This document shows, one piece after another, positions 16,683 through 23,839 of a DNA stretch of 25,916 bases. The notes under the pieces are model-generated. The model saw only the letters and a program-made list of their open reading frames with translations, was not told where the DNA came from and did not search any database. Location of the stretch: NCBI GenBank assembly GCA_900548285.1, contig URKE01000025.1, forward strand, positions 1-25,916. The letters are read 5' to 3'. Both the position numbers and the translations under genes were made by a program. Position 1 is the stretch's first letter. Each line of letters opens with the position of its first letter. This DNA is from an uncultured Eubacteriales bacterium (GTDB taxonomy: Bacteria; Bacillota; Clostridia; Christensenellales; Borkfalkiaceae).

Positions 16683-18563
16683 TTATTTGATGTTTATTTC
16701 GTTGCCGATTTCGACGGCGTTTTCTTCCGCCGCCAGGGCAAGTTTATGCCGTCTTAAATGTTCCACGGCGTTTTTCTTCGTCGTTTCGTTTTTTCTCACC
16801 GCTTCGCTTTCGGCGGAGAGCAAAAACCTCGTGTGTTCCGCAACGTGCAGTTTGTGGTCGTCGTATTCGTCTGCGTCCATGGGCTGCTTAAAGCCGGTAA
16901 GGTTTTCTTCCGCGGCTTTGTTTATGTGCAGGCTCTCTATGTCGAGCGTGTTGTCTATCGAACCGAAGCCGAGAATTTCAAGCACTTTCGCCTTCGTTCT
17001 TTCGGACATTTTTCCGCTGGCATCGGAAAGCAAACCCGCGCCTATAAGTTCGTAAACCGCGCTTTTCTTCTGAGCGGGCGTAAACGAAAGTTCGCTTTCG
17101 GTGTCGAAAACCACGTCGTCCGAACCTATGTCGGAAGAGTTGAAATAGTGCAGTTCCACTTTGCCGTGATCGCCCGCCGTTCGCATAAGCCTCGTGTCGG
17201 TCGCGAATTGTTTGAAAAGCCTTATTATATGCTTTGCCGTTTCTTTTTCGGCGGCGCGGATATTTTCCGTAACGGAATTAAGCCTTGCGTCCTCCTGTTC
17301 GATGAGAAGTTGCAACGCCACGCCGGAAGTTCCCGCGGCGAAGTCAGCCGACCTTGTGAATTCGCTCACGCCGCTTAAGAGAATGAATTCGCTTAAAAGT
17401 CTGTCTTCCTCTCTGTTGAGATCGGTCGGGATCGCGCCCATTCCCATAAGCGACGGCGGGGTAGAACCCTGTCTGTAAACGATGATTTTTCCGGGCGAAA
17501 GTCCTTCTTCCGCGAGTTCGTCGGTGTCCACCGAGCCGTCCTCCACGGCGACGACGCCCATCGTGAGCCTGTTGAGAAATTCCTGTTTGCGGTTTTTCAC
17601 GGCGTTGTAGGCTTTCTGAACGGGGATAAGTCTTTCCACCATCGAAATGCCGAAAAAGCAGCCCGATTTGTCTATCGAATTCTGTTTTACGAATGGGAAA
17701 GTTCTTCTTCCTTCCACGCCGTTCGCGTAGGGGAGTTCGCCCATGAACAAAATTGCCTTTTCGCAGGCGATGATAAGTCTGCCGTTCGGGAATTCCGAAG
17801 AGGGGCGTTCGTATTTTTCGACGACGAGCGCGCTGTCGTGCGCGACGGATTTTCCCGCAACGCCTTTATACGCGCCGTAAACGTCCACGTCCGAGCCTTC
17901 GGTTTTTATGCCGTAAAGCCGTTCGATGTCCGCAACTTGCATCGCTCTCGCCCTTATGATACTCTCGCATTGTTCAACCGTTTCGTAGCAGAGCGAATCG
18001 GGGTAAATCTCGAACGGAGAAACGGATTCCACCGTTATATCGCCCTCGTAAACGTGAGTTCCGTTCACTTCGCCGAGCAGTTTGCCCGCGTTCGGGTTCC
18101 ACCCCACGAAGTAAAATCCCGTTCCGCACGATTCGCTCCAGCCCGTCGTCTTTGAAATCACGTCCTCGAGTTTCAGTCTCTGATAAGTCGAATTCACGAG
18201 TTCGGTTGAAAGTTTGGCGTTTTTGATGTCGCTTTCTTCCGCGCCGGCGGCTCTCACGCTCATAACGGGGCGTATTCTCGTGAGCCTTGCGATTCGGGAG
18301 TCGATTATCGGCGCGATGTGATTGAACACGCTTCTGTTCTGCCAATAATAGAATTTTTCCTCTTCTTCCACCTCGCCGCGCGGAGTTATTTCGCAATACT
18401 GATTGCCGTGAAGATATTCGAGGTCGAGTTCCCATTGTCGCTCGAGATCTCGTCTTTCTTCCTGCCTTTTGTAGAAATCGGAGAAAACGTCGCGCAGAAT
18501 TTCGTCGTACGTTTTATCTTTTTCCGATATCTTTCGCTTTTTGATCTGTTCGCCGATTGTCAT
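16683..18563 (-). CDS. Phage portal protein, P22-like
   Basis: This 626-residue protein fits the long portal proteins of P22-like podoviruses. The N-terminal helices contain RDLERQWELDLEYLHGNQY (about 38-56). Then come NHIAPIIDSRIARLTRIRP (81-99), GWSESCGTGFYFVGWNP (141-157) and TVESVSPFEIYPDS (177-190), which match the usual portal clip/wing landmarks. A later region (GISMVERLIPVQKAYNAVKN and SGVALQLLIEQEDARLNSV) fits the long stem helix and crown. Twelve copies would form the DNA channel at one vertex. GGAGG lies 12 nt before the ATG, which overlaps the end of the upstream small gene by 50 nt. In an intact phage the large terminase gene would stand directly upstream, but none is present. 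Confidence 0.88.
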   Translation of the reverse strand: MTIGEQIKKRKISEKDKTYDEILRDVFSDFYKRQEERRDLERQWELDLEYLHGNQYCEITPRGEVEEEEKFYYWQNRSVFNHIAPIIDSRIARLTRIRPVMSVRAAGAEESDIKNAKLSTELVNSTYQRLKLEDVISKTTGWSESCGTGFYFVGWNPNAGKLLGEVNGTHVYEGDITVESVSPFEIYPDSLCYETVEQCESIIRARAMQVADIERLYGIKTEGSDVDVYGAYKGVAGKSVAHDSALVVEKYERPSSEFPNGRLIIACEKAILFMGELPYANGVEGRRTFPFVKQNSIDKSGCFFGISMVERLIPVQKAYNAVKNRKQEFLNRLTMGVVAVEDGSVDTDELAEEGLSPGKIIVYRQGSTPPSLMGMGAIPTDLNREEDRLLSEFILLSGVSEFTRSADFAAGTSGVALQLLIEQEDARLNSVTENIRAAEKETAKHIIRLFKQFATDTRLMRTAGDHGKVELHYFNSSDIGSDDVVFDTESELSFTPAQKKSAVYELIGAGLLSDASGKMSERTKAKVLEILGFGSIDNTLDIESLHINKAAEENLTGFKQPMDADEYDDHKLHVAEHTRFLLSAESEAVRKNETTKKNAVEHLRRHKLALAAEENAVEIGNEINIK

Positions 18564-18840
18564 TTTTCGGTTTGTCCTCCAATAATTTTAGTAGTCTTGA
18601 TTTTTCTTTTTCAAGGTCGTCGTCGGAAATTTCCGCGATATCCCCGTCGTCCGCGGTTATGCCGAACAGGAGTTTTGCGGCGGAAATGTCCGGCGGAACG
18701 GATTTTTTCGTCACTTTTCGTTTGGTGAGTTTAAGTTCGTCCTCCGTTTCCGCAAACTCTTCTATCGTTTCCGTCGTGTCGTAGCCGATAGCGCGTTTAA
18801 CGAGCGCCTTTTCGATTTTCTGTCTTGTTTTCTCGTCCAT
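18514..18840 (-). CDS. Terminase-small-subunit-like fragment
   Basis: This 108-residue acidic/basic protein opens the capsid operon. Its first 60 residues (ALVKRAIGYDTTETIEEF, then KLTKRKVTKKSVPPDISAAKLLFG) resemble the C-terminal part of phage small terminase subunits, where an ALGY-type segment and VPPD are typical. The N-terminal helix-turn-helix domain that binds packaging sites is missing. No Shine-Dalgarno sequence stands before the ATG (the flank reads CTCCTTAGAAAT on the coding strand), although the frame stays open upstream for about 23 codons without another standard start. It could be a remnant or a repurposed small protein; the family assignment is tentative. Confidence 0.5.
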   Translation of the reverse strand: MDEKTRQKIEKALVKRAIGYDTTETIEEFAETEDELKLTKRKVTKKSVPPDISAAKLLFGITADDGDIAEISDDDLEKEKSRLLKLLEDKPKNDNRRTDQKAKDIGKR

Positions 18841-18938
18841 ATTTCTAAGGAGCCGAGAATGTCTTAGCCGGATTCCCGGGCTTGATAAAATCCCGATTCC
18901 TCTTTTCGATCACCCCCGAAGCAGTTGAATTTGGTGCA

Positions 18939-18966
18939 AGTATAACCGAGAAATCGCAACAATCAA
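18939..18966 (-). promoter_or_regulatory. Promoter of the capsid-gene operon
   Basis: On the - strand TTGATT (18966-18961) and TATACT (18944-18939) are 16 nt apart. Transcription would begin near 18932, giving a leader of about 92 nt before the first ATG. It looks like an ordinary vegetative promoter, not a phage late promoter. It stands back to back with the tRNA promoter at 19020-19048. Confidence 0.55.
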
Positions 18967-19019
18967 GACGTTTGGGAACTTAATCGGAAAAATTTTTTTC
19001 GGGAAAGGCGGATAAACGG

Positions 19020-19048
19020 TTGCAATAACGAAAAAAATATGCTATCAT
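19020..19048 (+). promoter_or_regulatory. Promoter of tRNA-Glu
   Basis: TTGCAA (19020-19025) and TATCAT (19043-19048) are 17 nt apart, placing the start of transcription at about 19055, some 23 nt before the mature tRNA. Confidence 0.7.
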
Positions 19049-19077
19049 TAACAGGCTTGAATCAGAAATCGACTTAC

Positions 19078-19152
19078 GGCCTCATGGTCAAGCGGTTAAG
19101 ACGCTGCCCTCTCACGGCAGAATCTGCGGTTCGATTCCGCATGGGGCTACCA
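19078..19152 (+). tRNA. tRNA-Glu (anticodon CUC)
   Basis: The 75-nt sequence folds as a full cloverleaf. The acceptor pairs GGCCTCA with TGGGGCT, with two G-U pairs including the first. The D-arm is TGGTCAAGCGGTTAAGAC. The anticodon stem is CTGCC/GGCAG around loop CTCTCAC, giving anticodon CTC for the Glu codon GAG. The T-arm contains GGTTCGATTCC. The CCA end is encoded. The gene has its own promoter and a strong terminator three bases downstream. Confidence 0.95.
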
Positions 19153-19154
19153 AA

Positions 19155-19197
19155 AAAACGCGAAGCCAACACATCAGGTGTTGGCTTCGCGTTTTTT
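19155..19197 (+). terminator. Terminator of tRNA-Glu
   Basis: ACGCGAAGCCAACAC (19158-19172) pairs perfectly with GTGTTGGCTTCGCGT (19178-19192) around a 5-nt loop, with flanking A-run and T-run (TTTTTT, 19192-19197). Confidence 0.92.
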
Positions 19198-19210
19198 GTT
19201 GCCCCTGAGC

Positions 19211-19597
19211 GGAATCTACGCGGCAAACGAGGTTTGCCGTCGTTCGCATTCGCGTAGCGAATCTTGCCGAGGGGTTCCCGCTTGCGGGAAACGGCAAATT
19301 CCGCAAATGATTACAAACAAAAAGTATTTGGAACGTACGTGGCAACTTGTTGCCGTCGTTCGTATTATTTCCGCGTCAGCGAATCTTGCCGAGGGATTCC
19401 CGCTTGCGGGAAACGGCAAATTCCGCAAATGATTACAAACAAAAAGCATTTGAAATCTACGCGGCAATCTGTTTCGTCGTTCGTCAATTTGCCATAAGGC
19501 AAATTCCGCATATGATTACAAACAAAAAGTTTTTGGAATCTACGCGGCAAACGAGGTTTGCCGTCGTTCGTCAATTTGCCACAAGGCAATTTTTTAC
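19211..19597 (+). repeat. Four imperfect intergenic repeats rich in hairpins
   Basis: Units begin at 19211, 19330, 19452 and 19535 with GGAATCTACGCGGCAA-type sequence and are about 119, 122, 83 and 63 nt long. Units 1-3 share a 32-nt core, starting GGCAAATTCCGCAAATGATT (19293-19324, 19415-19446, 19498-19529). Units 1 and 2 contain a nested hairpin, TTGCCG/CGGCAA enclosing TTCCCGC/GCGGGAA. Units 1 and 4 contain GGCAAA/TTTGCC near their start. Units 3 and 4 replace the nested hairpin with a short TTGCC/GGCAA one. Reading frames through them only re-translate the repeat. The unequal unit lengths exclude a CRISPR. They look like a REP/BOX-type element family amplified in the spacer after the tRNA. 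Confidence 0.85.
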
Positions 19598-19637
19598 CAA
19601 AGAACATAATTCATCGGCATTTTTGTGGATAATCCGT

Positions 19638-19666
19638 TTGACTTTTCCGAAATCCTATTATATAAT
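19638..19666 (+). promoter_or_regulatory. Promoter of the tldD-tldE operon
   Basis: TTGACT (19638-19643) and a consensus TATAAT (19661-19666) are 17 nt apart. The -10 box overlaps an in-frame TTG at 19666, which therefore cannot be the translation start. Confidence 0.85.
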
Positions 19667-19707
19667 TGAAACATAAAATCATCAATACAAAACAGGAGAG
19701 AAATAAT

Positions 19708-21105
19708 ATGGCATTTTCTGAATTTCTTGACGGCAGACGCAACGCCGCAAAGGAACTCGTTAAAGAACTCGGCAACAGTTTCTCTTACGTCAGCGTTTTA
19801 GGAACGGACGTGAGAGCCTCGCTGTATACCGCCGACTTCAAATCGTCCAACGCGCGCGACGGCGCGGGAGAGTGCGGTTTCGCGCTGAGAATGTGGAACG
19901 GCGGAGCGTATTTCGAGTATTCGCTCGACGATATCTCGGGCAATATCCGCGACTTGGCGAAAAAAATCGTCAAAGAGGCGGTTCCGTCGAAAACCCTTAC
20001 GGATAAAGAAATCAAACCGGGCGAACCGCTCGACGAACCCCTCGTTCAATCTTTCGTGAGAGAAAACGACTTCGACGATTATTCCGACGAAGAACGCCTT
20101 GCTTTCTGCAAAAAAGTAAGGGATATGGCAAAAGCGAAGAGCGACAAAGTCGTCAACGCGACGGGATATCTTCAGCCGTTCACGGTTTCAAAACTTTTCG
20201 TTTCAAAAAACAGAGAACTCGACCAGTATTACGGCTGGGTGAACGCGATGGTTATCGCTATTTATAACGACGGAAAAATCGTCCGCGCGAGAGAGGACGC
20301 TTATTCCACGAAGATAGCCGACGTAATGGCGGAATTGCCGACCAAAATCGACGCGCTTATCGCAAAAGCGGAAAAACTTGCCAAAGCGAAACCGATTAAA
20401 CCGGGCGTTTACGACGTTATAACGGACAGTTCCATAAGCGGACTCATCGCTCACGAGGCGTTCGGTCACGGCGTGGAAATGGATCAGTTCGTAAAGGACA
20501 GAGCGCTCGCCAAGGAATACGTGGGCAAATACGTCGCTTCGCCCGTCACGAATATGCGCGACGGAGCGGCGGCGGTCGTTTCGGCGGCGTCGTTCTTCTT
20601 CGACGACGAAGGCGTCCTTGCGGGCGATACCCGGATAATAAAAGACGGCGTACTCGTCGCCGGAATGTGCGACAACGTTTCGGCAAGTCAGCTCGGCGTT
20701 CTCCCCACGGGCAACGGCAGAAGAGAGAGTTATAAGAGAAAGGCTTATACGAGAATGACTAACACCTTCTTTGAACCGGGGAAAGATAAACTCGAAGACA
20801 TGATCGCTTCGGTTAAGCGCGGATATATGCTTTTTGAAACGAACAACGGAATGGAAGATCCCAAAAACTGGCAGATACAATGCACCGCGGAATACGGAAT
20901 CGAGATAATCGACGGCAAACTCACCGACAATTACGTTTCGCCGGTAGTCATCAGCGGAAGCGTTCCCGAACTTCTCAAGTCGATAACGATGGTTTCGGAC
21001 GGAAAGAAGATAATCGGCGCGGGAATGTGCGGAAAAGGTTATAAAGAATGGGTGAGGGTTACCGACGGCGGACCCGCGCTCAAAGTGAGGGCTAAACTTG
21101 CATGA
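19708..21105 (+). CDS. tldD: TldD-family metalloprotease
   Basis: This 465-residue protein is the catalytic half of the TldD/TldE protease, a cytosolic zinc peptidase that cuts unfolded peptides. In some bacteria it matures microcins or other modified peptides and degrades antitoxins. The zinc motif HEAFGHGVE (His249, Glu250, His254) fits the family HExxxH signature, and a C-terminal Cys (about 441, in GMCGKGYKEW) is at the position of the third zinc ligand. The ending VTDGGPALKVR is the typical TldD finish. I chose the ATG at 19708 because AGGAG lies 9 nt upstream and the earlier in-frame TTG lies in the -10 box. It overlaps tldE by ATGA. No modified-peptide precursor gene is visible nearby. 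Confidence 0.93.
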   Translation: MAFSEFLDGRRNAAKELVKELGNSFSYVSVLGTDVRASLYTADFKSSNARDGAGECGFALRMWNGGAYFEYSLDDISGNIRDLAKKIVKEAVPSKTLTDKEIKPGEPLDEPLVQSFVRENDFDDYSDEERLAFCKKVRDMAKAKSDKVVNATGYLQPFTVSKLFVSKNRELDQYYGWVNAMVIAIYNDGKIVRAREDAYSTKIADVMAELPTKIDALIAKAEKLAKAKPIKPGVYDVITDSSISGLIAHEAFGHGVEMDQFVKDRALAKEYVGKYVASPVTNMRDGAAAVVSAASFFFDDEGVLAGDTRIIKDGVLVAGMCDNVSASQLGVLPTGNGRRESYKRKAYTRMTNTFFEPGKDKLEDMIASVKRGYMLFETNNGMEDPKNWQIQCTAEYGIEIIDGKLTDNYVSPVVISGSVPELLKSITMVSDGKKIIGAGMCGKGYKEWVRVTDGGPALKVRAKLA

Positions 21106-22385
21106 ATAATCGAATCGAATTGCTTAAAAAACTTCTTGAAGAAAATAAAGACGTATCCGATTACAAAATCAATCGGACGAACACTTTGTCGAGCGAATTG
21201 TTCTTCGTTCACAGAACTCTCGAAACTTCGCGCGCGACCGACGTTTGCGATACCGGCGTGACCGTTTACGTCGATCACGACGGAAAGAAAGGCGAATCGG
21301 CTTTCGCCGTTTACGAATCTATGACGGAAACCGACCTGAAACTTAAAATAGCCGAGGCGGCGGCGCGGGCAAAACTCGTTTTCAACGAGCCTTACGATAT
21401 CCCCGGCGGCGAAAAAACGGAAAGGGAAGTTCCATCGAATTTCCGCGATTACGAACCTAAGGAACTCGCGGCGAAAATCGCCGAAGCCGCTTTCAAAGCC
21501 GATCGTTACGAAAACGGCTCGATAAACGCGCTGGAAGTTTTCGTTTATAAACACGTAAAAACAGTCGTGAACAGCAAGGGCGTCGACGTGACGGAAGTCA
21601 AATACGACGCTATGATCGAGGCCATACCCACATGGAACGAAAACGGCGAATCCGTAGAACTTTACGAGGCCTATCGTTTCACGGAATTCGACGCGGACGA
21701 AATAACGGCGGAAACAGACGAAAAGATGAGAGAAGTACGCGACAGAAAACACGCCGTCAAACCCGCGGAAAAAATCGAAGCGGACGTCGTTTTGAACGTG
21801 AAAGAGGCGGGCGAACTTTTCTCCGAACTCGCTTCCGATTTAACTTACGCGTCTGTTTATTCGCATTATAATCTCCATAAAATCGGCGACGATCTGCAAA
21901 ACGGCGACGGCGACAAAATCACGCTCGAAATGAAAGGCGCGATGAAGGGCAGCGAATATTCCGCGGCGTTCGATGCGGACGGCGTTTCGCTCGCCGATAA
22001 AAAAATAATATCGGGCGGAAAAGTCGAGGGGTATTTCGGCACGAACAGGTTTGCTTCCTATCTCGGCGAGAAACCCACGGGCGATCTTAAATGCGTGAGC
22101 GTGGAAAAGGGCAGCCTTACGGATAAAGAACTCGCCGAAAAGCCGTATCTCGAGTGCGTTTCGCTCTCCGGCTTGCAAATAGACCTTTATAACGACTATA
22201 TCGGCGGCGAAATAAGGCTCGCGTATTATCGTCACGACGGGCTGGTCGAGCCGGTCACCGGAATTTCGATGAGCGGCAAACTCTCCGAAGTCCTTGCGGG
22301 TATAAGGCTTTCCGATAAGACGAAAGTCCGCGGATATTACGGCGGACCGTATAAAGTTCTTCTCAAAGGAATGGAAATAATTTAA
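21102..22385 (+). CDS. tldE: TldE/PmbA-family partner of TldD
   Basis: This 427-residue protein has the TldE (PmbA) fold but lacks the HExxxH motif, as expected for the non-catalytic partner that forms the heterodimer. The N-terminal half contains GVTVYVDHDGKKGES (about 50-65) and the C-terminal half contains the family-like SVEKGSL and EPVTGISMSG stretches. The ATG overlaps the tldD stop (ATGA at 21102-21105), so the two are translationally coupled and made in equal amounts. A weak hairpin terminator follows. Confidence 0.9.
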   Translation: MNNRIELLKKLLEENKDVSDYKINRTNTLSSELFFVHRTLETSRATDVCDTGVTVYVDHDGKKGESAFAVYESMTETDLKLKIAEAAARAKLVFNEPYDIPGGEKTEREVPSNFRDYEPKELAAKIAEAAFKADRYENGSINALEVFVYKHVKTVVNSKGVDVTEVKYDAMIEAIPTWNENGESVELYEAYRFTEFDADEITAETDEKMREVRDRKHAVKPAEKIEADVVLNVKEAGELFSELASDLTYASVYSHYNLHKIGDDLQNGDGDKITLEMKGAMKGSEYSAAFDADGVSLADKKIISGGKVEGYFGTNRFASYLGEKPTGDLKCVSVEKGSLTDKELAEKPYLECVSLSGLQIDLYNDYIGGEIRLAYYRHDGLVEPVTGISMSGKLSEVLAGIRLSDKTKVRGYYGGPYKVLLKGMEII

Positions 22386-22396
22386 AAAAACAAGGG

Positions 22397-22415
22397 GACC
22401 GCGGGCGGTCGTTTT
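22397..22415 (+). terminator. Weak terminator after tldE
   Basis: GACCGC (22397-22402) pairs with GCGGTC (22405-22410), followed by GTTTT. The short stem and T-run suggest only partial termination, so the downstream SGNH gene may be co-transcribed. Confidence 0.4.
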
Positions 22416-22445
22416 AACGCAAAAGCCGGCGGCTTGAGGGTAATT

Positions 22446-23057
22446 ATGAAAGAAACTTTCGAATGGATACAGTCCTGGTGCGACCACGCGGATAAAAACG
22501 ATTTGCCGAGAGTTCTGCTTGTCGGCGACAGTATTACGCGCGCATATCGGGAAAAAGTCGGGGAATTGCTCCGCGGTAAATATTACGTCGATTATATCGC
22601 GACTTCTTACGCGATAGATCAGCCGATTTACGTTAATCTTATAACGGCTTTCGCCAAAGATTCGGATTACGCGCTGATTTATTTCAATCACGGTCTGCAC
22701 GGATTGCATATGACGGACAGAGTTTACGGCGAAGGCGTCGAAAAATTGCTCGCCGATATCGGCAAAGGCAAAAAAGTCGTTCTGGCAACGTCCACGCTCG
22801 TCAAGGAAAAGGGCAACGCGAGGATAGATTATCGTCAGACGGGTATAGTTCTCCGCAGAAATCGGGTTATGGAGAAAATCGCCGCGAGAAACGGTTACGC
22901 TATGGACGACCTTTACGCCGTGAGCGCGAACATCCCCAACGAATACAGGCTGGAGGACGGAACGCATTACGACGAAAAGGGCAGCGCGCGCCTTGCGGAA
23001 TCGGTTGCGAGGGCGATTCTCGGAGCCGGCGGAAACAAAGAGAAAAACGAGGGCTGA
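22446..23057 (+). CDS. Small SGNH-family hydrolase
   Basis: This 203-residue cytosolic protein has the SGNH/GDSL fold signature. VLLVGDSIT carries the nucleophile Ser29 (block I), FNHGLHG gives the block III Asn, and DGTHYDEKG gives Asp171 and His174 of the catalytic triad (block V). The members of this fold are esterases, lipases or carbohydrate deacetylases; the substrate here is unknown. I use ATG 22446 (GAGGG at 22436-22440) and not the in-frame TTG at 22434, which would place the start inside the ribosome binding site. No signal peptide is present. Confidence 0.88.
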   Translation: MKETFEWIQSWCDHADKNDLPRVLLVGDSITRAYREKVGELLRGKYYVDYIATSYAIDQPIYVNLITAFAKDSDYALIYFNHGLHGLHMTDRVYGEGVEKLLADIGKGKKVVLATSTLVKEKGNARIDYRQTGIVLRRNRVMEKIAARNGYAMDDLYAVSANIPNEYRLEDGTHYDEKGSARLAESVARAILGAGGNKEKNEG

Positions 23058-23070
23058 AAAGCCCCGGTTT
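23051..23070 (+). terminator. Possible terminator after the SGNH gene
   Basis: GGGCT (23051-23055) pairs with AGCCC (23060-23064) around a GAAA tetraloop and is followed by CGGTTTT. The stem overlaps the stop codon; strength is modest. Confidence 0.45.
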
Positions 23071-23113
23071 TGCGAAATATTATAAAATCATCTCTCAAAA
23101 TGCATAAAAAAAG

Positions 23114-23142
23114 TTGACGGAGAGAATAAAAGATGATATAAT
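23114..23142 (+). promoter_or_regulatory. Promoter of the str operon
   Basis: TTGACG (23114-23119) and a perfect TATAAT (23137-23142) are 17 nt apart. Transcription should begin near 23149, giving a leader of about 110 nt before rpsL. Confidence 0.92.
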
Positions 23143-23180
23143 CGCTAAGTGATTATCCGTAAAGGTATGCAAATCGGTAC

Positions 23181-23237
23181 GGATATTCGTTTAAAATGCT
23201 TTCTTTAAACGGGTTAGGGTCCGTTTTCAGAATATCC
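23181..23237 (+). promoter_or_regulatory. Nested stem in the rpsL leader
   Basis: GGATATTC (23181-23188) pairs with GAATATCC (23230-23237), and immediately inside it GTTTAAA (23189-23195) pairs with TTTAAAC (23204-23210). The stem ends 8 nt before the AAGGAGG ribosome binding site. It is a candidate autoregulatory leader; the effector is unknown. Confidence 0.6.
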
Positions 23238-23258
23238 AAATCTATAAGGAGGTAAAAA

Positions 23259-23630
23259 ATGCCAACTATCAACCAACTCATCAAGCAAGGCAGAGTAACG
23301 GCAAAGGACAAGTGTAAGACTCCTATCATGAATCATTGTCCGCAGAAAAGAGGCGTTTGCCTTTCGGTAACCACCACTTCTCCCAAAAAGCCTAACTCGG
23401 CGCTTCGTAAGATCGCGAGAGTACGTCTTACGAATAAGCAGGAAGGAACGGTTTACATTCCCGGCGAAGGACACAACCTTCAGGAACACAGTTCCGTGCT
23501 TATCCGCGGCGGAAGAGTAAGAGATTTGCCCGGCGTAAGATATCATATCATCCGCGGCACGCTCGATACCGCAGGCGTTGCGAAGAGAAAGCAAGCAAGA
23601 AGCAAATACGGCGCTAAACGCCCCAAATAA
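23259..23630 (+). CDS. rpsL: 30S ribosomal protein S12
   Basis: This 123-residue protein is S12, which sits at the decoding centre and controls accuracy of translation. The family core TTSPKKPNSALRK, GHNLQEHSSVLIRGG and LDTAGVAKRKQARSKYG is intact. Lys43 is present, but the equivalent of Lys88 is Arg (GGRVRDLPG). That substitution is known to confer streptomycin resistance in E. coli and Mycobacterium tuberculosis. AAGGAGG lies 8 nt before the ATG. It is first in the str operon, under the TTGACG/TATAAT promoter. Confidence 0.98.
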   Translation: MPTINQLIKQGRVTAKDKCKTPIMNHCPQKRGVCLSVTTTSPKKPNSALRKIARVRLTNKQEGTVYIPGEGHNLQEHSSVLIRGGRVRDLPGVRYHIIRGTLDTAGVAKRKQARSKYGAKRPK

Positions 23631-23668
23631 TTAACAGATAATTATTTTCGTTTTGCTTAAACACAATT

Positions 23669-23812
23669 CCTACTTATGGCGGAGATTCTGAAACGCCCGA
23701 AAAGTAGGCAGTACGACGTCACGGACGTCGGAAGGTTCGCTCCCCGAGGCGAAAAACAAAAAGCCGAAGGTTTAAGAGCGATAGCTGTACACGGGTTATA
23801 TTTTATATACCC
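23669..23812 (+). promoter_or_regulatory. Structured rpsL-rpsG intercistronic element
   Basis: The 209-nt spacer is long for a str operon and carries four stems in a row. CCTACTT/AAGTAGG (23669-23675 with 23702-23708) encloses GGCG/CGCC. CGACGTC/GACGTCG follows (23714-23730). TTCGC/GCGAA is at 23736-23753. GGGT-ATAT/ATAT-ACCC spans 23793-23812, just before AAGGAGG. In E. coli this spacer is the binding site through which S7 represses its own translation; a similar role is plausible here. I do not recognise a known riboswitch class. Confidence 0.6.
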
Positions 23813-23839
23813 TAAATAATTTAAAGGAGGACAACAATT

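Noticed and set aside
19078..19152. tRNA-Glu as the integration site of the capsid element
   Set aside because: The element lies on the 5' side of the tRNA and no copy of the tRNA 3' end is seen near 10000-10310. There is no integrase, so integration here is not supported.
19211..19597. CRISPR-like array
   Set aside because: Direct repeats are present, but unit lengths differ (119, 122, 83 and about 63 nt), the intervening sequences are related to each other, and no cas genes are present.
19211..19676. Short overlapping reading frames through the repeat array on both strands
   Set aside because: They re-translate the same repeat several times, lack ribosome binding sites and show no protein family signal.
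19666..19707. TTG start for tldD
   Set aside because: It overlaps the TATAAT -10 box, so it would not be transcribed in the mRNA.
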